In this document: in pieces, positions 1 to 7,982 of the stretch
How the letters are laid out: every line of letters starts with the position of its first letter
Numbering within the stretch: the first letter of the stretch is position 1
Origin: Akkermansiaceae bacterium UBA5020
Lineage (GTDB): Bacteria > Verrucomicrobiota > Verrucomicrobiia > Verrucomicrobiales > DEV007
NCBI GenBank assembly: GCA_002396885.1
Contig: DGXY01000093.1
Location: forward strand, 1 to 26,424
DNA: 26,424 bases
Direction of reading: 5' to 3'
Made by a program: the position numbers and the translations under genes
The notes under the pieces: model-generated
The model's input: only the letters and a program-made list of their open reading frames with translations
The model's database searches: none
What the model was told of the DNA's origin: nothing

Positions 1-20
1 AGAAAATTTTGGCAAAGGGT

Positions 21-230
21 CTAATCGTGGGTTCCGGAGTCATTCCCGGCGCCGTAGAGCTTGAGCTCCTTGTCCGGCCATTCGGGGCGAATCTGATTCC
101 ACTTGGTGATCTTGCCTTCGGCGGCGAGTTCCCACATCTTCTTGAGTTCCGAAATTCTGATGGAATCCACCCAGTCGTTTTTGGGATTCACCGCTCGAGA
201 TCGCGGAAGGCCACGTGACTCGATCTTCAC
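21..230 (-). pseudogene. PstS-like phosphate-binding protein fragment
   Basis: This frame reads like the middle of a periplasmic phosphate-binding protein of the Pst ABC transporter. It contains VNPKNDWVDSI, then ELKKMWE, then GKITKWNQIRPEWPD, and ends in YGAGNDSGTHD followed by a stop. In intact PstS proteins the last motif is GTFDYF or similar and the protein continues for well over 100 residues. Here only about 55 recognisable residues remain (roughly 21-191), and neither side continues the family in any frame I could read. No signal peptide is present. I read it as a decayed fragment. A sequencing frameshift at the window edge could only explain the 3' side. Confidence 0.6.
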
Positions 231-319
231 GAAATCCCGTAAATCGAGTCAAGCCCGGATGGGAATCTGTCAGGAATTTCACAATCCCGCCCCGGGTTCG
301 GCGCTTGGGAACCTTCGTC

Positions 320-1081
320 TCACTCCTTCCTTCTTGCCTCCTCCTCCGTCGCGGACACGAGATACCCCGCGATCGAAGCCGCGATCGTGCGAAACTTCCC
401 CGCCCGGTCCCCTTCAAGGAGCGCCTTCTCCACCGCCGCGTTGTCGATGAACTCGATCTCGAGGAAGCACTTCGGCTTGCTCTTCAGGTGCGGCTGGCGC
501 TGGAGTTGGAAAAAGAAATTCGACCCGATCCCGCCGTGGAGATGGCTGTCGTGGATCGTGCCCATGTCCTTCGAGTTCGGTAGGTAATCGCGCACCCCCT
601 TCGAACAGGCGGTGACCAGTCCGAGGGCAAAGGTCTTGTCGATCTCGTAGTCCTGATTGCGGTCCTTCGCCGCGATCACCGCGAGGCTGCCCGAAGCCTT
701 GGCCCCGTCCGTGGCGTTGAAGTGAATGCTAACGACGCAGGAGGTGTCGGGACGATTGCAGCTCTTCGCCCGTGTGATGAAATCGAGGTTCACATCCGTC
801 TCGCGCGTCAGCATCACGCCGAGGGTGCGGCCCTGCTTCGTCGCTTCCTTGAGAATCTCCTCCCTCAAGATGAGGCTGAACTCGAGGGTGAGATCTTTCT
901 CCTTCAGACCGCCCGGAGTCGTCGCGTTGTTCGGTGAACTGTTGCTGCGTTCCTTGAGGCTCCCCGCGACACTGTTGCCTCCATGACCGGGATCAATGAG
1001 GATCACGAGAGGGGCGGCGTGGAGGTCCCCAAGAGAAAATGCCAACGCGAAAAGGAAAAAGGCGGAACGGTGGGCGATCAT
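320..1081 (-). CDS. Secreted N-acetylmuramoyl-L-alanine amidase (Amidase_3)
   Basis: This 253-residue zinc amidase should cleave the bond between MurNAc and L-Ala in peptidoglycan, outside the cytoplasmic membrane. A signal peptide covers about residues 1-23 (hydrophobic FFLFALAFSL, then HAAP). The family's metal and catalytic residues are visible: H33 in DPGHGG, E61 in GLKEKD, H120 in SIHFNA and E208 in LEIEF. There is no AMIN or SPOR domain, so it is a minimal catalytic enzyme. The open frame extends upstream to a GTG at 1186, but the ATG at 1081 starts exactly at the signal peptide and is preferred. It lies downstream of, and on the same strand as, the DUF1501 gene, with about 100 bases between them. 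Its cell-wall substrate is unrelated to that neighbour's likely role. Confidence 0.9.
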   Translation of the reverse strand: MIAHRSAFFLFALAFSLGDLHAAPLVILIDPGHGGNSVAGSLKERSNSSPNNATTPGGLKEKDLTLEFSLILREEILKEATKQGRTLGVMLTRETDVNLDFITRAKSCNRPDTSCVVSIHFNATDGAKASGSLAVIAAKDRNQDYEIDKTFALGLVTACSKGVRDYLPNSKDMGTIHDSHLHGGIGSNFFFQLQRQPHLKSKPKCFLEIEFIDNAAVEKALLEGDRAGKFRTIAASIAGYLVSATEEEARRKE

Positions 1082-1182
1082 GGATAGGGAATCCAACGGG
1101 ATGAACTGATGGATCTCAACTCGATTGTTCGGTGGGCCGAGATGGTTTCGAGCTCTCTTACCACCCGTGTTCACCACCACCT

Positions 1183-2658
1183 TCACAATATCTCCCGGAT
1201 CACCTGCCCGAAATCCACCTCGAGGCGTTTGTGTCCCGGCACCTCGAGATGATGGCCGTGCAATCCCATCTGGTGCAGCAGGGTCGCGTGGAGGTCGGTG
1301 ACATAGTGCGGACTCTCCACCGCGTGAAAGCCCAGCTCATCGGTCGCGCCGTGGACGATGCCACCCTTGATCCCGCCGCCGGCCATCCAGACGCTGAAGC
1401 CGTAGGGATGATGGTCGCGGCCGTCGGCGCCTTGGGATCCGGGGGTGCGGCCGAACTCGGTCCCGAAGACGACGAGCGTTTCCTCGAGAAGGCCACGCTG
1501 TTTGAGATCTTTCAACAGACCGGCGATGGGCCGGTCGACCTGCATCGCGAGCCGGGAATGCTCCGCCTTCAGCTTCGAATGCTGGTCCCACGCGCCCGCC
1601 GCGCCGTCGCCGTGCATGATCTGGATGAAACGCACCCCGCGCTCGACGAAGCGCCGCGCCGCGAGGAGCTGCTCGCCGAAGGGGCGCGTCTCTGCTCGGT
1701 CGAAGCCGTAGAGATTCTTGGTCGCCTCGCTCTCCTTTGAGAAGTCGATCGTCTCGGGCACGGCCATCTGCATGCGATAGGCGAGTTCGTAGCTCTTGAT
1801 ACGCGCGTCGAGAGCGGCGTCGCCGGGGTAGCGGGATTGATTGAGCCGGTTGAGCCGGTTCACGAGATCGAAGCCGAGCTTTTGCTCCTCCGCCGGAAAG
1901 GCCCCCTCGGGCTTCGCGTAATCGAGCGGGTTTTTCGGATCGATCTTCAACTTCACCGCGTCGTAGGCGGGCCCGAGGTAATGGCCGTCGCGCGGATCGA
2001 AGAAACGCGGCCCCATGTTGATGAACTGCGGCAGGTTTTCATTAAGCGTGCCGAGTCCGTAATTGACCCAGGCCCCGATCGTGGGCACGCGCGGGTCGAG
2101 CATATGGCGGCCAGAGTGGAACTGCACCTGAGCCCCGTGATTGTCGTCGGTGGTCCACATCGAGCGGATCACGGCGAGGTCGTCGACGCACGATCCGAGG
2201 TGGGGGAACCAGTCGCTCACCTCGATGCCGCTCTTCCCGTATTTTTTGAAGCCGGTCTGGAGCGGATAAATCTTCGTGCGCTGCTGACCGTTCGCATCGT
2301 TCACGACGACGACCCGCACCTTCTTCCGCTTTTCGGGATCGAGCACCGAAGCGAAGGGAGTCTCGGAGATGGATTTCCCGGCGTATTGATTCAGCGCAGG
2401 CTTCGGGTCGAAGCTTTCCATGTGGCTGACGCCGCCGCGCATGAAGAGCCAGATGACGCTCTTCGCCTTCGGCGCGAACTCCGGGCGTCCGCTCGGCGGC
2501 ACGTAGGCGCTCTCCGCCGCAGACGAGGCGAAACCGTCGCGGGCGAGGATCGCGTTCAGGGCGAGCCCGCCGAAGCCAAGTCCTGCGCGATGGAGAAACT
2601 CGCGCCGACGCAGCGACTGTGCGAGTTCTGGATCGATGCTGGGACCGGTGAATTTCAA
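1183..2658 (-). CDS. DUF1501 protein (sulfatase-fold, twin-arginine signal)
   Basis: The product is 491 residues and belongs to DUF1501, a family expanded in Planctomycetes and Verrucomicrobia and usually encoded beside a PSD1 cytochrome. Its reaction is not established. The fold is related to alkaline phosphatase/sulfatase. The N-terminus has a twin-arginine-like signal, RRREFLHRAGLGFGG, and the body has family motifs such as FMRGGVSHMESFDPKP, GRTPGSQGADGRDHHP and HATLLHQMGLHG near the end. I chose the TTG at 2658 because GGAGG lies a few bases upstream and it puts the signal about 15 residues from the start. The frame remains open to another TTG at 2721, which lacks such a site. The PSD1 partner is upstream on the same strand, but an opposing gene interrupts the pair. 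Confidence 0.88.
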   Translation of the reverse strand: MKFTGPSIDPELAQSLRRREFLHRAGLGFGGLALNAILARDGFASSAAESAYVPPSGRPEFAPKAKSVIWLFMRGGVSHMESFDPKPALNQYAGKSISETPFASVLDPEKRKKVRVVVVNDANGQQRTKIYPLQTGFKKYGKSGIEVSDWFPHLGSCVDDLAVIRSMWTTDDNHGAQVQFHSGRHMLDPRVPTIGAWVNYGLGTLNENLPQFINMGPRFFDPRDGHYLGPAYDAVKLKIDPKNPLDYAKPEGAFPAEEQKLGFDLVNRLNRLNQSRYPGDAALDARIKSYELAYRMQMAVPETIDFSKESEATKNLYGFDRAETRPFGEQLLAARRFVERGVRFIQIMHGDGAAGAWDQHSKLKAEHSRLAMQVDRPIAGLLKDLKQRGLLEETLVVFGTEFGRTPGSQGADGRDHHPYGFSVWMAGGGIKGGIVHGATDELGFHAVESPHYVTDLHATLLHQMGLHGHHLEVPGHKRLEVDFGQVIREIL

Positions 2659-2785
2659 GGCCCCTCCATTGTGCCAGAAACAGCACCCTTGCGTCAAAGC
2701 ACCAAAGATTCCCGCACCCAACGTGATCGCGGAGGGGCGGGATCCGGATGATCTTCAGGACCGGCCTTTCCGGTCCGCTAAGGAG

Positions 2786-2814
2786 TTGACCTGCGGCCCA
2801 GAAAACGCTAGTGA
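2786..2814 (+). promoter_or_regulatory. Possible sigma70-type promoter for the VHL-like gene
   Basis: TTGACC (2786-2791) is separated by 17 bases from TAGTGA (2809-2814), 46 bases before the ATG of the secreted VHL-like protein. The -35 box is good but the -10 box matches consensus poorly, so this is a weak prediction based on spacing and position. Confidence 0.25.
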
Positions 2815-2860
2815 GAGCAGGGCGGAATCAACGCCCATTCCCATCGCCCACCCACTCGAG

Positions 2861-3454
2861 ATGAAATCGATTTTCCACTTCTCTGCTCCCCTTCTCGTCG
2901 CCCTCGTCGGCACCCTGATGTTCTCCGGATCCCGTGAGGCCTGCCACGCCCAAGGCGGAGTGATCGTGACCTTTGCCAACCAGATGCCGGAAAGAGTCAT
3001 CGTCCGGCGCGTCAATCACCGGGGCAATGTCGTCGTCGCCAATCCCGATACACCGGTCAATCCCGGTGCCTCGATGCCGGTGCATGCGATACCCGGGGAG
3101 AATTTCTCGATCCTCCTGGGAACCCGGCAGATCGGAGTCTACACGGCTTCGGGAAAACCGAATCAGCATTTCCCGATCGCCCGAGGCGGAGGCATGGCGG
3201 TGAATCCTCCTGCCGCAGCGGTCGGCCTCGTGACTGTGACCTTCACAAACACCTCCTCCCGTGTGCTGACGGTGAACCGCGTCAATCCCGGTCAGGCACC
3301 CCAAGCCTTCGGCGCCCTGCAGCCCGGTAAGTCCATGTCGATGCAGGCGGTAGCTGGACAGATCTGGTCCTTCCTCAATTCCAACGGCAAGGAGTTCGGG
3401 AGCTACCGGGTCACGGCAGCGCCCTCGCAGGCTTATTCGATCACCGGTAATTGA
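2861..3454 (+). CDS. Secreted protein with two VHL-beta-like repeats
   Basis: This is a 197-residue exported protein. A signal peptide covers about residues 1-31 (MKSIFHFSAPLLVALVGTLM, then CHAQ). The mature part is two related halves of about 75 residues. Both begin with V.VTF.N, continue with RV..VNRVN or V.RRVNHRG, then a PG-S-M motif, a G...S or G..WS aromatic strand and a G...Y strand. The pattern F.N.S.R.(V/L).V..(x)G..(x)L.PG......G..W.F resembles the beta domain of the von Hippel-Lindau tumour suppressor, which has bacterial relatives of unknown role. The match is by eye. The ATG at 2861 is chosen because the signal peptide begins there, although the frame is open further upstream. 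It sits on the plus strand between the minus-strand DUF1501 and PSD1 genes, ending 31 bases from the end of PSD1. Confidence 0.8.
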   Translation: MKSIFHFSAPLLVALVGTLMFSGSREACHAQGGVIVTFANQMPERVIVRRVNHRGNVVVANPDTPVNPGASMPVHAIPGENFSILLGTRQIGVYTASGKPNQHFPIARGGGMAVNPPAAAVGLVTVTFTNTSSRVLTVNRVNPGQAPQAFGALQPGKSMSMQAVAGQIWSFLNSNGKEFGSYRVTAAPSQAYSITGN

Positions 3455-3485
3455 GGTAACTTTGTTGCGGAACGGGGATTCACCC

Positions 3486-6400
3486 TCAACGCACCGTCAC
3501 GAAATCATTGTGGTTCAGCACCGCGTGCACGAGGCGGGCGCGGACCGTGGCGTCTGGATCGGCCGCCGCCTTGACCGACTCGAGGCCGCTCATCTCCGTC
3601 CAGTAGTCAAGACAGTTGGACCGCTCACTCTCATCGGGCGAACGCCCTAACAAAAGCGCAAACGCACCCTCCACGAAGGACCCGCGGCCCCCTTCCGGCT
3701 TCGCGGCATGAAGCCGCGCGGCGATCTTCCCGGCGGCATCGAGGGAAATCCCCGCATTGGCGAGAGCGAGCGCCTGTTGCGGCACGATGCTGTCGGTGCG
3801 GCGGTAACATTGGAGGATGTCGGCGTTGTCGAACATGGTGAGGAATTTGTCTTCCTCATCAGGGGAATGGGTGAAGTAGAGACCGCGCCGTTTCGAAGGT
3901 CCGTTCGGCGGCACAGGAGGACCGCCCACGGTCGGATCCAGCCCTCCCGCGAGATGGAGGAGACTATCGCGCACGACCTGCGATTCCATGCGACGAGGAT
4001 TCGCCCGCCAATAGAACCGGTTCGTCGGATCGGCGGCGAGAGTCGCGGGATCGCCCCCGGCATTCGAGGAACCGCGCCGGTAAGCCTCCGAGGTGACGAG
4101 GAGGCGGTGGAGGTGCTTGAAGCTCCAGCCCGACTCGATGAACTCGGCCGCAAGCCAATCGAGCAAGGCATCATGCTCGGGCCGCGGAGCTTGGCGCCCG
4201 AAATCGAAGACGCTCTCGACGAGCGGCTCGCCAAAATGACGCATCCAGACCTGGTTTACCGCGACCCGCGCGGCGAGGGGGTTCTCGCGCGAGGTGATCC
4301 ACTTCGCGAGCATGAGGCGACGCCCCGTGCTGGTCGGAGAAAAGGTCGGGCCGTAGCTGTCTTCCTTGTGTTCCGGAGTTTCGAGAGCCTTCTTCGCACC
4401 GCGCAGCGGGGTGTAGGCCGTGTCCTTGGCCGCGATCTTCTTTGCGGCGGCGGCAAGCGCTTCCTCCGCCGCTTTCAATTTCTTCGCATCACCCTTCGTC
4501 CCGAGGGTGAGGAGGTCGAGCTTCGCACGAGCCCGTAGCATCTCGCCTTCGCGTTGCGAGGCGAGGCGGGCGAGCGAGTCGTCGACTTTCGTGAGTGCCG
4601 CGGTATCAGCGGCGAGGACGGCCACGAGGTGCGAACGCTCAGCCTCGGCCAGGGCGAGCCGTGCCTTGGCGAGTTCGAGGGTCCCAGTCGCGTTGCCAAG
4701 CGCCAGGACGGAACTCTTCGTCGCCGTGTTCAGCAGATGGGATCGATCCGGGAGCGTGCGGATCGAGATGGACTCAAAAGCGACCGTCGCGTCGAATCCT
4801 GCAAGGGCGATTTTTCCCGGTGCGAACCTGCGAGGCACCTCGTAGGCCACGACGAGCGCATCGTCGAGCCAGACATTGACGAGTTTCCCCCTCACCGCGA
4901 ATCGCAGATCGTAGGTCTTACCCACCTCGATGGGCCGGGCCACCATGCCTTCGGCGGGATATTTGGTCTTCCCCGCACTGGTATGGGCGACCTGCACCTT
5001 GGGTCCAAGGTCATGGGCGCTGGTGTAGACCAGGTTCGAGTTTTGACCCGAGTCGTCGAGATCAAAGCGGAAGGTCACGGATCGGTAGGTGGTGCCTCCG
5101 GTGGTGGTGAAACGGCAGCTCAACTCGAAATTCGAGGGATGATGGGCCCGGCTGCGCAACATCGCACCCTCGCGCGAGGGAGTCGTTTGCAGGAGCTCGC
5201 CATTGACGTAACTCCAGCCCTCCCCGATCAGTTCCCACTGGGCCAGATTGGGTCCGTCGAACTCGTCGAGCAACCAAGCACCCGAAGAGGCCGGCACGAC
5301 GGCGGACCGTTTCTCCCTCGCGCTCTGCTCGGCCGCCACCGCCGCGATGGCGGTGGCATGTTCCTTTTCCGCCGCCGCCACCTTCGCTTGCGCCGCCGCG
5401 AGGCGGTCGCGCTTCACGAAATCGCGCGAAGCTGGCGCCCATTCCCCAACGGGCAGTGGGATCGGCTCGATCGGCCGGGCGAACGACGCGAAGACCGCGG
5501 GCACGGCGGGGGTGATTGGTATGGTTTTGTCAGGATTCGCCGGATCGCCCCGCACATGGAGGAAAGTCGCGGCCCCGGGTTGATCGTCGAAGACACGGGG
5601 GATCCCGTTCTTTTCGAAATCGATCTCGCCCGGCACGGGATCGAGGCGCACCTGGTGGGGCTCGAAGAGGGCGCGGAGGTTGTAGTAATCGACCTGATCG
5701 ATGGGATCGTATTTGTGGTCGTGGCACTTCGCGCAGTTCAGCGTCAGCCCGAGGAAGGCCTTGCCGGTGTGCTCGATCGTGTCGTCGAGCCACGTGGTGC
5801 GGTTGAAGAGGTAGTAGTTTCGCGCGAGGAATCCGGTCGCGCGGATCGCCTCGGCGTCGCCGGGTGCGAATTCGTCGGCGGCGAGCATCTCGGTGATCAT
5901 GCGATCGTAGGCCTTGTCCTCGTTGAGCGACTCGACGATCCAATCGCGCCAGTGCCAGAGGTGTTCCTGGCTGTTGCGGAGCTGGTCGCCGAGTCCATAC
6001 CAATCGGTGTAGCGCCACACGTCCATCCAGTGCCGCGCCCAGCGCTCGCCGTGTTGGGGACTGGCGAGCAAGTCCTCGACGATCGTTTCGTAAGGCTGCG
6101 TGTCGCGGAGTTGCTCTGCGGTCGGAGGCAGACCGACGAGATCGAGGTAGAGACGGCGGAGGAGGAGGCTTCGCTCAGCTGCGGGAGCGGGAACGATCTT
6201 TTTCTCACGGTGTTTTTCGGCGAAAAAAGCGTCGATCGGATGGCCGATCCCCGCTATCTCCGGCACGGCGGGACGCTCGATGCGGCGGAAGGACCAATGA
6301 TCGCGCGGATCCGCCTCGCCCTTCTCATCGGGCGGCACGGGAGCCCCGGCGAGAATCCAGGCGCGGATCGCGGCGATTTGCTCCGGCTTCAGCGGAGCGG

Positions 6401-6698
6401 CGTCGAGGGGCATGCGTTTGTGGACATCCTCCGTGGTGAGCCGATCGAGGAGCCGGCTCTCGTCCGGTTTCCCCGGGACGACGACCGCTCCGTCCGTCCC
6501 TCCGTCGATGAGGCTCGCTGCGGTGTCGAGCCGCAGGCCGGCCTTTTGCTTCAAGGCGCCGTGGCAGGACTGGCAACGCTCCGCCAGCACGGGCTTGATC
6601 TCGCGGAGATAATCGACCGCTTCACTCGGGGAAACGAATCCGCTCGACGCCAAAACAAGCGCTGCTGCGAAGATACCCTGTTGATTCGCGGATCTCAC
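3486..6698 (-). CDS. PSD1 protein: cytochrome c, DUF1549, LamG-like insert, DUF1553
   Basis: The product is 1070 residues and exported (signal about residues 1-27). A Planctomycete cytochrome c domain comes first, with haem motif CQSCH at residues 42-46. DUF1549 follows at about 150-360 and carries a second CxxCH (CAKCHDHK, near residue 322). A central segment at about 475-650 looks like a LamG/DUF1080-type jelly roll (DEFDGPNLAQWEL, VWLDDALVVAYEV), flanked by Ala/Lys-rich, probably coiled-coil stretches. DUF1553 occupies about 790-1045 (NPLAARVAVNQVWMRHFG, RLLVTSEAYRR). The reaction is unknown. The family is thought to be periplasmic and linked to polysaccharide use in PVC bacteria. The start is GTG, with AAGAAAGG directly before it and therefore too close for a good ribosome site. 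DUF1501 is its usual partner and lies downstream on the same strand. Confidence 0.9.
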   Translation of the reverse strand: MRSANQQGIFAAALVLASSGFVSPSEAVDYLREIKPVLAERCQSCHGALKQKAGLRLDTAASLIDGGTDGAVVVPGKPDESRLLDRLTTEDVHKRMPLDAAPLKPEQIAAIRAWILAGAPVPPDEKGEADPRDHWSFRRIERPAVPEIAGIGHPIDAFFAEKHREKKIVPAPAAERSLLLRRLYLDLVGLPPTAEQLRDTQPYETIVEDLLASPQHGERWARHWMDVWRYTDWYGLGDQLRNSQEHLWHWRDWIVESLNEDKAYDRMITEMLAADEFAPGDAEAIRATGFLARNYYLFNRTTWLDDTIEHTGKAFLGLTLNCAKCHDHKYDPIDQVDYYNLRALFEPHQVRLDPVPGEIDFEKNGIPRVFDDQPGAATFLHVRGDPANPDKTIPITPAVPAVFASFARPIEPIPLPVGEWAPASRDFVKRDRLAAAQAKVAAAEKEHATAIAAVAAEQSAREKRSAVVPASSGAWLLDEFDGPNLAQWELIGEGWSYVNGELLQTTPSREGAMLRSRAHHPSNFELSCRFTTTGGTTYRSVTFRFDLDDSGQNSNLVYTSAHDLGPKVQVAHTSAGKTKYPAEGMVARPIEVGKTYDLRFAVRGKLVNVWLDDALVVAYEVPRRFAPGKIALAGFDATVAFESISIRTLPDRSHLLNTATKSSVLALGNATGTLELAKARLALAEAERSHLVAVLAADTAALTKVDDSLARLASQREGEMLRARAKLDLLTLGTKGDAKKLKAAEEALAAAAKKIAAKDTAYTPLRGAKKALETPEHKEDSYGPTFSPTSTGRRLMLAKWITSRENPLAARVAVNQVWMRHFGEPLVESVFDFGRQAPRPEHDALLDWLAAEFIESGWSFKHLHRLLVTSEAYRRGSSNAGGDPATLAADPTNRFYWRANPRRMESQVVRDSLLHLAGGLDPTVGGPPVPPNGPSKRRGLYFTHSPDEEDKFLTMFDNADILQCYRRTDSIVPQQALALANAGISLDAAGKIAARLHAAKPEGGRGSFVEGAFALLLGRSPDESERSNCLDYWTEMSGLESVKAAADPDATVRARLVHAVLNHNDFVTVR

Positions 6699-6890
6699 CC
6701 TTTCTTGTCCAAGTCAGGACAAATCGGGATCTTGCCAAAACGCCGCGGTGGAGGCCATCCCCTTTTCTCTCGCGATCGCGCCATCGCGGCCACGGGCGCG
6801 ATTGACCGGTTTCGCCCGGGAAAAAAACGCGCTAAGATCAAACAACACGGGATCGTATAACGCTCTTGTAGAGACGACTCCCAGCCCACG

Positions 6891-7982
6891 ATGAACAAAT
6901 CCGCCCCGCTTTTCACCGCCTTGGCCGCCGCGATCCTCTCGGTCGTCCCGTCCGCCGAGGCCCAGCGCACCAATCTCTCGGCCCGCGACGCCCTCGGTCT
7001 GGTCTCGACCCAGTTCGGTCCACAGGCCACCCAATGGATCGCGGAAATGCGCGCCCAGGGCGGCATCCCCCAACCGAGCGATTGGCAGGTCCTCGCCTAC
7101 GACCAACGCGCGCCGAAGCTGCTCTACCGCTTCTGGGCGGGTGGCGGCCGTGCCGGCGATGGTGGAGTTGATGATCTCCGCTACCCCGACGACGTGCCGT
7201 TCGGTTATTTCGGCGTCTCGCAGATCAGTGTCGACAGTGTCGCCGCCTTCACCATCGCTGAAGGCGAGGCCCGCAAGGCGCGCATGGCTTTCGACAGCTG
7301 CGATTACCTGCTGCGCCTCCGCGAATACTCGACCGAGCTGGTCTGGCGTCTCGAATTGCTCGATGCCTCGCGCCGTCTCGTCGGCAAACTCTACATTTCC
7401 GGAAACACCGGGGAAGTGCTCCGCACGATCTGGGTCTACCGCGATCAGCGGGCACGCCCTGACGGGCAGCCTCTCATCGTCGACTCGATGGCCCCGGGTG
7501 GCACGACCACTCCAATCGATCTGACGGGAGCCTACGCCCCCACCGCAACGATGCCGAATTCGGCCATCGCGCCCGGTTCGGTGATCCCTCCGATGCCGTC
7601 AGGCATCGTCACCCCGCAGATTCCCGGTCAAATTCCCGGTCAAGTGCCCGGATCGATGACGGGGATCCAATCCGTTCCCCTGCCTCCGGCTCCCGGAGTA
7701 GCCGTGGCCGGCAATGCTCCCTACGCCCCGGTCGATGCGAATGGACGACCGATGACCGGCCCGAGCGTCGGCGACGGCATCCCTTCCCCGCCTCCGCTCC
7801 GTCAGACGCCTTCGGCACCCAGCACGGCGATTCCGGCTCCGCCCGCCCCTCCGGCCACGGTCGTTCCGACAGCTCCCGCGCCCAAACCCGTCATGACGAG
7901 TCCGCCAAAACCGCCCATCACGCCTTCTGCGGGAGGTGGCGGGGACTCCGAGCGGATTCCGCCTCCTCCGATTCCACGATGA
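6891..7982 (+). CDS. Secreted PepSY-like protein with proline-rich tail
   Basis: This is a 363-residue protein of unknown function. Residues 1-24 form a signal peptide (LFTALAAAILSVVPSAEAQ). A globular part spans about residues 25-185 and includes VWRLELLDASRRLVGKLYIS followed by NTGEVL, which resembles the strand-turn pattern of PepSY-type domains. From about residue 200 the protein is low-complexity, rich in Pro, Ala, Gly and Thr, with short IPGQ/VPGS repeats near residue 245 and a PPPPIPR end. Such a tail could span the periplasm or cell wall. The last 65 bases overlap the convergent terpene cyclase gene. It stands alone on its strand, and no promoter is evident in the 190 bases upstream. 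Confidence 0.82.
   Translation: MNKSAPLFTALAAAILSVVPSAEAQRTNLSARDALGLVSTQFGPQATQWIAEMRAQGGIPQPSDWQVLAYDQRAPKLLYRFWAGGGRAGDGGVDDLRYPDDVPFGYFGVSQISVDSVAAFTIAEGEARKARMAFDSCDYLLRLREYSTELVWRLELLDASRRLVGKLYISGNTGEVLRTIWVYRDQRARPDGQPLIVDSMAPGGTTTPIDLTGAYAPTATMPNSAIAPGSVIPPMPSGIVTPQIPGQIPGQVPGSMTGIQSVPLPPAPGVAVAGNAPYAPVDANGRPMTGPSVGDGIPSPPPLRQTPSAPSTAIPAPPAPPATVVPTAPAPKPVMTSPPKPPITPSAGGGGDSERIPPPPIPR

Noticed and set aside
1837..2751. A 304-codon plus-strand open frame opposite DUF1501
   Set aside because: It is an antisense shadow. The DUF1501 motifs on the minus strand are unambiguous.
3451..3489. TTGAGG/CCTCAA inverted repeat between convergent genes, considered as a bidirectional terminator
   Set aside because: The stem is only 6 bp with a loop of nearly 30 bases and no T tract. 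It arises partly because both genes end near TTGA-type sequence.
4554..6860. A 768-codon plus-strand open frame opposite the PSD1 gene
   Set aside because: It is the antisense shadow of a clear PSD1 gene in GC-rich DNA. Its translation is rich in R, G, E and H with no domain.
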